64,000 bases of DNA. It comes from Siphonodentalium dalli. Its lineage: Eukaryota > Mollusca > Scaphopoda > Gadilida > Siphonodentaliidae. The notes beneath the pieces are model-generated. The model saw only the letters and a list, made by a program, of their open reading frames with translations, was not told where the DNA came from and ran no database searches. The stretch lies in contig CP136061.1 of the NCBI GenBank assembly GCA_032622095.1, positions 261,362,077 to 261,426,076 on the forward strand, written 5' to 3'. Both the position numbers and the translations under genes were made by a program. This document shows positions 46,201-58,200 of the stretch, in pieces; positions within the stretch are counted from its first letter, which is position 1, and each line of letters starts with the position of its first letter.

Positions 46201-49200
46201 AGGTTCATCGACAGAGTGGGTTTTAAAGCAATTTCATGTATAAATTAGGTCAATCATATCATACATCAAGGCATGTGAGAAATCAGAGATTCACAATGCA
46301 AACAGACTACGAACTCACCGACTCAGACTTAAAACCTAAATAAAAAACTTTTAAAAGCCATTCCTTTTGAAAAAATTATTATAGAATATAAACTACCAAC
46401 ATCAAACTGAAAGTATTCAAAAGTCAAGACTGTTTGTTGTTGTATAGAGGGGCTATTTTACTGAAATTAACCATTATACTATTGACACTGCATGTGTGCG
46501 CAATCCGAGCGAGATGTGTACTATACTAAGAAGCTTGTCGATTTCATCATGTCCATTTCATTCATAAAGCGAGCGTCATCATCATGTAGCTTTCACCATC
46601 GACCGAATTTGCGATAACCTGAATGTATCTTCTGCTTTGTTCATAAGTATGTGTTTCTTGTCGATTCATGAAAATAGAAAGATATCTGAGGATTATCAGA
46701 TTCACGTATGTACTCGGTAATATTATGATAATTTAAACGCGATATAATAACATTTGCTTGCATCACAAATTTCGATTTCGATTCCAGTATTGTCCCCAGC
46801 CCAGTCAGAGTGATTGAGAATTTCCCATAGCACACAAGTTGACACAACATTTATATTTTAGGCCACTCCATTGCAAATATTTGACAGTTCATAATGTTAT
46901 AATTATATTCTCAAAAAAATGTAAACCGCGGCTACGAATGATCTTCACTGTGCATAATTCCGATAGTAACTCCCCTCAATTTGGAACGCCATTGAAAGAC
47001 GCACATGTTTATTTCAGATAACGACATTAATGCTTTAAGCCCAACGATCTACTGTGCGACATAAGCGCTCGCAAAAATTCAAAACAGCAGTGTCGTATTA
47101 GATAATAATTGGTGATGTCACAAAATTTGATATAATCTATATACGACCAAAGCGTCCGGCTTTGGTTCGTTATAATAAAATGCACTGGCTTACATGGTCA
47201 AGGTGAATATTGTTAGGCTAATGTGTTCTCTTATATACATGTATGTGAAGCTCCCTTTGGGAGACTGACATATATAGTAAGATAATGCATTAGCACCAGG
47301 TTTTCTCAAAATGTCAGTAAGCTCCAGTCATGGAAGGGTTAATATTTGAACCATTCAGATAAATATTTTGAAATTGGTTGAGGTATGGCAAGAAATATTT
47401 GCGTACAAGGGTAACAGAAGTATAGGAAATCATAGGATTCAACCAATGTAGACACATATGTTAAGAGGAATGATGGCTACACCAGGGAGCAGCCGAGAGG
47501 GCGACCTGGGAGACATCTTCTTCCTAAAATGTACCACTTCTCCTTATTTTAGTCCCAGGGAGAAGTGACTTCTCTCTCATATACCAGTATGCATATGTCC
47601 CAACAGTATATTTAACCCTTTACCCAACAAAACGGCCAAAAACGCCCAAATAAAGCTTCAACAGCCTAAAATATCTGTCTCAATAACACCAAACAAATAT
47701 GGATATCATTGGAACCGGTTCATTGACCACATTGTGATGGTTACAGTTGTGCCCTGTGCCAATGCATTCTCTTATATATGCGAGTCGACCATAGGTCGCC
47801 TCGCATATATAAGAGAATGCATTGGCCTAAAAAATCTTTTTTTAACACTTTTTACTATTTTTTCTTACATTCTTATAATTTTTTCTTACATTTAAAAAAA
47901 AAATTATAATATTTTTCTACATTCTTTGACAATTTTATCATTTTTAATATGTGTTAAGCCAATGCATTCTCTTATATATGCGAGGCGACCTATGGTCGAC
48001 TCGCATATATAAGAGAATGCATTGGCACAGGGCCGTTCTGTTGGGTAAAGGGTTAAAGTATGTTTAATGTGTATAATGATGTTCTTACTCACTATAATAA
48101 TGATGTTCTTACTCACTATAATAATAATGTTCTTACTCACTATAATAATGACTATATGTTCTTACTCACTATAATAATGATGTTCTTACTCACTATAATA
48201 ATGATGTTCTTACTCACTATAATAATGATGTTCTTACTCACTATAATAATGATGTTCTTACTCACTATAATAATGATGTTCTTACTCACTATAATAATGA
48301 TGTTCTTACTCACTATAATAATGATGTTCTTACTCACTATAATAATGATGTTCTTACTCACTATAATAATGATTATATGCTCTTGTGTTGATTACTACTT
48401 AGTGAATCATAGAAGGTTCATATTGTGGTGTAAATGGATACTTCTCCCTGATAACCAAATGGTGAGAAGCCACTTCTCCCAAATTAACACCTCTAGGTTG
48501 GTCCCTGGGCTAAATGATCCAGGCTACAACAAGTAGTTTGGAGTGAATTTTCCCACCTTATACTCGGATCACTTTATCCAATGGAAAATCTTGCAATCAG
48601 GTTCCAAATAGACTTGTTTCTGATCAGAAAGTAAACTTAAATACATGTATCTTAACCCTTTACCCAACAAACCGGCCAAATAAAGCTTCAACAGCCTAAA
48701 ATATCTTCGGTCTGTCTCAATAACACCATACAAATATGGATATCATTGGAACCGGTTCATTGACCACATTGTGATGGTTACAGTTATGCCCTGTGCCAAT
48801 GCATTCTCTTATATATGCGAGTCGACCATAGGTCGCCTCGCATATATAAGAGAATGCATTGGCCTAAAATTTTATAATTTTTTCTTACATTTTTTAACAT
48901 ATTTTATAATATTTTTCTACATTCTTTGACAATTTTATCATTTTTAATATGTGTTAAGCCAATGAATTCTCTTATATATGCGAGACGACCTATGGTCGAC
49001 TCGCATATATAAGAGAATGCATTGGCACAGGGCCGTTCTGTTGGGTACAGGGTTAAACAAAATAACTTGACCACAAGCTGTTCTAGTCATTATTAAAAAT
49101 TGTCTTCCTTTTCAGACTGGTAAATGAGAACAAAGTTCTCCAGGGAAAACACCAGTAATCAACTAAACCTTTGCCGATACCGGTAGGTTTGCGAGGACAT

Positions 49201-52200
49201 ACCCACCAACAAATGGTTCAAAAAGCGACACAAGGGACCTTCAAGATACAACTGCCTAACACGCAACTGTGTCTATCTTTTAACCTGCAAACGATGCAGT
49301 ACACAATATGTAGGAGAAACTAAACGGCACTTCGAAACAAGATTATCAGAACATCAAGCAGACATACACCACAACAGGAACACCCCGGTAGCATTTCACT
49401 ATAAATCTACCTGATCACGATCATCGAGACCTATCATATCGTATCATTGACATAATTTATTGCAATCCAGAAAGCGTGAGGGGACATCAAATTAGAAAAA
49501 CACAAGAGATCCACTGGATCTATACCCTCCAAACACTGACCCCACTTGGCTTGAACAGGAAGGACTTTTAGTCATTTACGCCCCCTTTCCTTTTCAGACT
49601 GTTAAGAGAAATCAAATACAGTATGATTTGCCTCTCAAGATTGTATCATATGGGGTATGTATGATTTTGTGAACAAATATATAGCCGTTTTCATTATTAT
49701 AGTTTGAGCTGTTTTCATTGACGTTAATGCAATTATAATAATGAGATAGTACATGATTAGAGCCTAGAGGTCAATTATTCATTTTCATCTGTTTTGACCA
49801 TGTCTTCAAAGCCAGGTGATCTGATGTTACACCTCAAGTTTATAATTTCTTTAGATTTTATGGTTACCATCCCAGAGTTAACCCTTTACCCAACAGAAGG
49901 GCCCTGTGCCAATGCATTCTCTTATATATGCGAGTCGACCATAGGTCGCCTCGCATATATAAGAGAATGCATTGGCTTAACACATTAAAAATTATAAAAT
50001 TGTTAAAGAATGTAAGAAAAAATGGTAAAAAGTGTTAAAAAAAGATTTTTTTTAGGCCAATGCATTCTCTTATATATGCGAGGCGACCTATGGTCGACTC
50101 GCATATATAAGAGAATGCATTGGCACAGGGCATAACTGTAACCATCACAATGTGGTCAATGAGCCGGTTCCAATGATATCCATATTTGTATGGTTTTATT
50201 GAGACAGACCCAAGATAATTTAGGCTGTTGAAGCTTTATTTGGCCGGTTTTGGCCGGTTTGTTGGGTAAAGGGTTAAAGTTAGATGACCTCATGTTACAG
50301 GGCTTATGACTATATCAATCTATACTTAGATGAATAAGTGCTGTTATTTTGCATTTTCAAATACTTAGACATCTGTATAGGAAATGTCATTCAATTGAAT
50401 TTTTTAGCAAATTTTCTACTGAAGAGAGACTTCAACTTTAAATCGAAACGTTTGTAAATTTCAGGAGCTGTATGGTTGGACAATGGATGCCATTGTCAAA
50501 GAAATTGGATTGAAAAATAACTGTGAGTTATTATAGTGTGGTGGTGGTAAAATAACTGAGTTATTATAGTGTGGTGGTGGTGGTGGTAAAATAACTGAGT
50601 TATTATAGTGTGGTGGTGGTAAAATAACTGAGTTATTATAGTGTGGTGGTGGTGGTGGTAAAATAACTGAGTTATTATAGTGTGGGGGTGGTGGTAAAAT
50701 AACTGAGTTATTATAGTGTGGGGGTGGTTGTAAAATAACTGAGTTATTATAGTGTGGTGGATGTCTGTGGATATTGATAAATTATTTGACTTCATTTGAT
50801 GCCTGAGAATTGACTTGGTCTTTTGTACCCAGCACCAAGTGCCATTATTACCTCTCCCTCTCTTGTGGTTTCTTTCAGTCACTAAACATACACCATACTT
50901 ATTCCTGATGTCATCATATATTGGACATTTAAATAGGAAGTGCAGTTTGTCTTCAACTTTATCTTTACAATTGTTACACAATCTTTTCGTTCTATATTTT
51001 CCACCATATCGGCCAATTTCAATACGTAGTTTATGGGCAAAAACTCTCAATTTTGTTAATTCACTGTATAAACTTTGGAATATCAAATGACAATATTATT
51101 TAAAATAAAAGTGTTTGAATATCCTTCTATAAAAGATCAATTATCAGTTATGTCTGGTCTATTGAACTCTTTGGATACTTTCTCTTTGTATTTTTCATTG
51201 AGATGCTTCTTAAACTCGGATTCGTTCTCCTTGATTAACTCATGCCCTGTGAAATTCTCTACCATTTTAAATTTTAACTGTGTTGAGCCATGAGTTTTTA
51301 CCCAAACTTCTATCTTCTTTTAATGCAGAAATTAACAAATGGTTTAGATTTGTGATAGGCCTTTATATTATTATTGCGAGGGATCTTCAATATAAATGGA
51401 AAAAATCCAATTCTTGTCTGTCAGTTAGCCATGTGTTTCTCCATGGGGAAAGATATTTATGTAGCTTTTATAAAGTCTGCCATTCAGAATTGTTTTATTG
51501 ATGAACAGAATATCTTAACTCATAGATGTTGTTCCTATCATCTAACCACTGGTGCCTCACCCCAAATTGCTTAAGTTGAAAATTTCAATTCTGACACAAC
51601 ATTTGATGCCGAGAATTGAATGCCTCTCCTGAGGTTTCTTATCAGAAACATAGGGTGAACAGACTTCTCTATGGTATCTTTAAACCTTCACCATGATTAA
51701 TTCTTTATGGACTATAATAAATTCATCTCCCATTAAGTTATAAATATATACATTAGAATGGTTTATTATTTATTAGGAGGAGTGTTCAGAAAATACATGG
51801 AGATGATAAACAGAAAAACAGATATCAGAAAGATTCATATTAACCCTTTACCCAACAGAAGGGCCCTGTGCCAATGCATTCTCTTATATATGCGAGTCGA
51901 CCATAGGTCGCCTCGCATATATAAGAGAATGCATTGGCTTAACACATTAAAAATTATAAAATTGTTAAAGAATGTAAGAAAAAATGGTAAAAAGTGTTAA
52001 AAAAAGATTTTTTTTAGGCCAATGCATTCTCTTATATATGCGAGGCGACCTATGGTCGACTCGCATATATAAGAGAATGCATTGGCACAGGGCATAACAG
52101 TAACTATCACAATGTGGTCAAGGAGCCAGTTCCAATGATATCCATATTTGTATGGTTCTATTGAGACAGACCGAAGATATTTTAGGCTGTTGAAGCTTTA

Positions 52201-55200
52201 TTTGGCCGGTTTTGGCCGTTTTGTTGGGTAAAGGGTTAATTAAGAGATTTATCGCACAGGGAGCCTCACACAGATGGAAGCATGCACTGCAGAGTGTCGT
52301 CTGCTCCAGTCTATGTGGGGCTCTATAAAGGGTTAATTGGTGGGAAATGTTCAGATAATAAGCTCAATATGGTCGTTTGTTGAACTTATTATCTCAACGT
52401 TTCATGGGGTAACTACTCATCAATGAGTATTTAGTACAGAAATGGTTAATCTTTATTATAAAATAGTTCAGCAGTCACAATTTTGTAATTTTATTCATCT
52501 GAGTCATTTGACTCCTACTAAAGACATCAGCGACTTGAATTCTTTTTAACTCTGCTAATTTGAAAATCAATCGTTGAAAAATTACATATGAGAAATGGTT
52601 CCAAGCCTGAATTTAGTGTGTCTGTCAATTACAGAGTGAGGTCCCTGCAAAGTGGGCTAGCATCACCAAATTCCCCCTCATTCTTCTTAGCCTCATCTTC
52701 TGGGAAGTATCTATAGTCTCAAATTAAAATTGTTTTTAGTTACTTTTTCCCTCTGTTGTGTTTATATATCTCCTAATTTGCAGAAGATAAAATGCATAAT
52801 CTAATGGGTGAACATCACAAATTTAACTGGGGAACTTCAATCTCCCATAGCAGTTGAGGCCTAAGCAGATTGAGGTTCCCAGAGGGTGAATTTGGTTATG
52901 TTAGCCCACTGTGCAGGGTAGCCTCACTAAATTCACCCACTGGGGACCTCATTCTGCAAGTGACAGGCACACTAAACTCAGGCTTGTATGGTTCCTTGTA
53001 TTCTTAGAAAATGAGTTGTGAATTTGAGATTATTTTATCCTATTGTATTATCTGTCATAATATAATAATTCTTCCCACTTTGTAATACTCGTACCCTAGT
53101 CTTGGGGTTTCTTATTGGGAACATCGGGTAAAAACTCTCTACCTTTACTCTTCCACCACTTTTAATGTTAATTATAAAATAGTTCAGCAGTCAGAGTTTT
53201 GTAATTGTATTCATGTGAGTCATTAAACTCCTGTACTGTAAAGGCATCAGCGACTGTCCAAGTGTCACTAATTTAATTACACTATCGCCTTACCTCACCT
53301 TTGATGAGTGAAACGATGCTCTTTTTACATGATTTACGATCCTTATGGCAAGATGTCATCTGGTAGTTATTTCCCTTTCAAAACGCTATTTCAAATTTAC
53401 TGAAACAATTTTAAGGTGGAATTAAAAACTAATTTAAGTGGAAACCTTAGACACAGACAGTTTCCATAAAGCCACAATTTGTTCAAATAAAACTTATTTT
53501 GGCACACTGACAGGCAGCTCTTGATAGTTTAATTTTTTGCAATTACGTCCGAATTTCCGAAAAATTACCCGTATCTGGATTTTTCATGGCAATAAATCTG
53601 TAATGATTGTTGTCAAATTTGGGTATTTCATTGTATTCACTGTTATGGCACATTCTCGTATAATTAGCTGTATAGAAACTGTCTGTTTATTGGTTGTATA
53701 GCACGTAATAAAAGTATCTGAATGTGGAAGTTTCCTTTCACTTTGTAGAACAAATTTCAACATTGAGCTTTAGACAGATTGTTTGTTAATGATCCAGGTG
53801 TTTGTTTGTTTGTTTGTTTGTTAATGATCCAGGTGTTTGTCAAGGGAAAACTTATTTATGCCATTGATGATTATTTTTATTAATAAACTTAAAGTGATGT
53901 GAAACACTCCGGTATGGTGATCAAATAGAAATGGAGAATAATCGTAAAGTGATGAAACACTCCGGTATGGTGATAAAATAGAAATGGAGAATAATCGTAA
54001 AGTGATGAAACACTCTGGTATGGTGATAAAATAGAAATGGAGAATAATCGTAAAGTGATGACACACTCCGGTATGGTGATCAAATAGAAATGGAGAATAA
54101 TCTTAAAGTGATGAAACACTCCGGTATGGTGATCAAATAGAAATGGAGAATAATCGTAAAGTGATGAAACACTCCGGTATGGTGATCAAATAGAAATGGA
54201 GAATAATCATAAAGTGATGAAACACTCCGGTATGGTGATCAAATAGAAATGGAGAATAATCGTAAAGTGATGAAACACTCCGGTATGGTGATCAAATAGA
54301 AATGGAGAATAATCGTAAAGTGATGAAACACTCCGGTATGGTGATCAAATAGAAATGGAGAATAATCGTAAAGTGATGAAACACTCCGGTATGGTGATAA
54401 AATAGAAATGGAGAATAATCTTAAAGTGATGTGAAACACTCCGGTATGGTGATCAAATAGAAATGGAGAATAATCGTAAAGTGATGAAACACTCCGGTAT
54501 GGTGATCAAATAGAAATGGAGAATAATCTTAAAGTGATGTGAAACACTCCGGTATGGTGATCAAATAGAAATGGAGAATAATATTGCTCAAAGTAGTTAT
54601 TTTTACAAATATTATATTCAAATTGACAAAACACGCTGTCATTCTTTTATAGTAATTAAAATTTAAATGCAGTGACTTTCGGTGGCGAAATCATTTTTGT
54701 TAGTTTATCGCAGATAGATGCGTCCCGATTCGAGAAGTAAATATTTACAATTGCGCGCAGTTCAGACAAAGTTTTCTATGAAGTGGTATGGTCGATTTGC
54801 TTGAGATTTTTGGCGATGTTAGTAGAATGCTACATTACTCCAAATGGCATAAGGACTGAACACCAAATTATCAGTTTCAAGCACCCGAACAAGTCCTTAA
54901 TATGTCTTTAATGGTTAGCATACATGTACATTTATATCGGCCTTTAGATGTTGAGAATTTATATAGGCCTTTAGATGTTGAGAATTTATATAGGCCTTTA
55001 GGTGTTGAGAATTTATATAGGCCTTTAGGTGTTGAGAATTTATATAGGACTTTTGGTTTTGAGAATTTATATGCCTTTAGGTGTTGCGAATTTATATAGG
55101 CCTTTAGGTGTTGAAAAATTATATAGGCCTTTAGGTGTTGAGAATTTATATAGGCCTTTAGATGTTGAGAATTTATATCGGCCTTTAGATGTTGAGAATT

Positions 55201-58200
55201 TATATAGGCCTTTAGTTGTTGAGAATTTATATAGGCCTATATATTATTGCGAGGGACCTTCAATATAAATAGAAAAAAATTGATTTCTTGTCTGTCTGTA
55301 AGCCATGTGTTTCTCCGTGGGGAAAGCTTATTTAAGTAGCTTTTATGATGTATGCCATTCAGAATTGTTTTAATGATGAACAGAAAATCTTAACGCATAG
55401 ATGTGTTCCTATCATGGTGCCTCACCCCAAATTTTTTAAGTTGAAAATTTAAAGGCCCACTTAATGTTTGCATCACCAGATCACATTATATACAACATAT
55501 TCTATATTATATACCATTTGAAAGAGGAAGCTCCAAAACAGTTTATTATCAACTTATCCAGTTGAATAAACTGTGACCATGTTGTTTGTGTCAAGGTACC
55601 GACGTGTGTTTTATGCTTAATTATAGCCCCATCCAAAAGATGGGGGAGGGGGGGTATACTGGATTACATGTGTCTGTGCGTCTATTGGGGCATCCGTCCG
55701 TCAGGCTCATATTTCTCAACCATGTGTTATCAGATCTCGATGAAATTTTGTCATCAGAAGCACTTCCAAAAGAGCGTTGATTGACGGTGTTCACAATTAC
55801 ATTTCAAGTGTTATCACTCTTTGTTTATCTGAAAATGTTGGATTTCTGCCTGTCATCTCATATATCTCAACTATGGGTTATCGGATCTCGATGAAATTTA
55901 GGAAGTTTTTCAAAAGTTCATTCACTGATGTTGTTCACATTTTCCTCTCAAGAGTTATACCTCTTTGTTTATATGAAAATGTTGGATTTCCGTCCGTCCG
56001 CTCATATATCTCAGCCATGGGTTATTGTATTTTGTAGAAAATTTGGTATGGAGGTTTGGCATCAGGAGGACTTTCAAAAGTGCGTTCAGTTATGTTGTTT
56101 GCATTTTCCGTTCAAGATTTATCCCTCTTTGATCATCTGAAAATGTTTAATTTGTGTCCGTCCGCTCATATATCTTTTAAAATTTGGTTTCTGTCCTGCC
56201 GATGTTTAAATTGGCATCATGAGGGTATCCCAGCACCTGATGTGCAACCTCTTGTTACAATGCAGGCCTTATTATTCTCAATGGAAGGGGAATAACTCTA
56301 TCTCTTTGTTGTGAATTATGATATTTTCTGGGGTAAATAATGGGGGAAGTCTGGTGAATCTGAGAATCGCTATTGCTTGGTGCACACTGCTAGGTCACAG
56401 CTGTTCTGGTGGAATATACATTTTTGGTTACTGTTCCAAATGGTATATAATATGGAATATGTTGTATATAAATGTGATCTGGAAATTAAGTGGACCTTTA
56501 AATCCTGACACAACATCAGTTGGAATTTTCAGACCAAAATTTTATCTGATAGTTTTAACTTCCAATCAGTGTGAAAATGTTTATTGTTAGATCAAATGTC
56601 GATTATTTTCTTACTTTTGGTCCAATTAATGAATTAGAAATTTCCAATGGGGTGTGAGGTTGGAAATTTCCAATAGTTAGGACGTATTTTTATTGAGCCA
56701 CCTTTTCCTTTAGGTACATTCTGTGGTGTGTTCAGACGGCAGGCATTAGACAGAGGAGCAGCCATGTTAAATGTTGAGAAAATTGTTACAGGTAACCTGT
56801 CAACTGATTTGTTTCCTTTTTTATTTTTTTTTCTTTGGCTGAGAATTGATTACAATTTATTTTTATGTAAAATATGCTAGATTTTTGTATAATGACATTT
56901 AGATTAATAAAGGCATTCATGCATTTCTTGAAATATTCATAACATTTTAAATGTTCTGAGCATATAAACAGTTTTGTCTACATAACATTTGTATCAACAC
57001 ATGAAATTTCATAATGGAGAACTATCAGTAATGAACATTAGAAATGAAGTTTAACTATTTATCCATGTACTTGGTGGTGATGGTTTTACAGACTTTTATA
57101 TTGTTTCCACTTTTACCCACTGTGAGTGCCTTGGGTCCCTTTAATTTTCATTAATTAATAAAGAGTAACGACTTCAGCCATTTAACCAGTCAGTTATTTT
57201 CAGGTCATAATGCTGATGATATAGCGGAGACTGTGATTATGAACAGTGAGTTAGTTTAGATTTAATAATGTACAATCATATGTGTCTTCACTGGTTAACT
57301 TTTTACTGCAAAACCACCAAAAAAATATTTACTGATCTGATTCTTACCAAAATGACATTGTTTCAAAATTGATGTGGATCGTACCTCTGATCATATGTAA
57401 ATAATCTTGATGTTTTTGACCAGAGCATATGTTCTATCCACTTGATGGATCTTATGGGCGTGACACCTGCCTATGTATGATTTAACCAATTCCAATTTCT
57501 ACTTAACGAGGGCCATATGTCAACAATTATATCTGTAGATATCATGTTTATTTTGTCACCATCTGATGTTGCCTCAGCTGACTGTTGAGTTTAGTGTGCC
57601 TGTCATTTGCAGAATGAGGTCCCCAGAGGGTGAATTTAGTGATGTTATCCCACATGGTGGGCTAGCATCACCAAATTCACCCTCTGGGGACCTCATTCCA
57701 CTTTGGCCTCAACTGCTATGGAAGACCTAGGATCAGATTGAAGTTCCCCAGTTGAATTTTGTGATAGTCCCCCATTAGTCACCTCGATTTTGCATTTTAT
57801 CTTCTGCAAATTAGAGAATATAGACACTCAACAAAAGGGAAAAAGTAACTAAAAACACTTTTATTTTGAGACTATAGATACTTCCCAGAAGATGAGGCCG
57901 AAGCAGAATGAGGTCCTCATAGGGTGAATTTGGTGATACTAGCCTGCTTTGTGGGGTAGCGTTACTAAATTCACCCTCTGGGGACCTCATTCTGCAAATG
58001 ATAGACACACAATACTCAAGCTTGCTGACAATGGCCATATTATTATACTGTTAAACTGCTTTAAACACAAAATTATGTTGGAACTTGTGATTGAAGAAAG
58101 ATAACTCTAATTTCTAATGACACTACTGGAATTTCAATGGGCCTCAGTGTCAGACCTTGTTGCTTCATACCACTTTAGGGACGTTTTATGTGTTTGAGAA

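Larger units (their letters stand above)
47483..48507. mobile_element. hAT-like MITE family E with nested family P MITE and 24-bp array
   Basis: Termini CAGGGAGCAGCCGAGAGG and CCTCTAGGTTGGTCCCTG are inverted. Flanks GGCTACAC / GGCTAAAT agree at 6 of 8. A family P MITE sits in an internal TTAA (47616-48052), and the word gttcttactcactataat next to it has expanded into a minisatellite. Largest member of the family here. Confidence 0.8.

Noticed and set aside
48060-48536. Long ORFs with 8-residue repeats on both strands (LLTIIMMF-type and VSKNIIII-type)
   Set aside because: They follow only from the 24-bp minisatellite, whose period is a multiple of three. There is no splice or start context and both strands are equally open.
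50815-51501. Plus-strand ORFs over 50.8-51.5 kb
   Set aside because: They are antisense shadows of the LINE fragment and neighbouring dispersed repeat.
53821-55268. Repetitive ORFs across the 53-bp and 27-bp arrays
   Set aside because: By-products of tandem repeats. The 53-bp unit does not even keep frame between copies.
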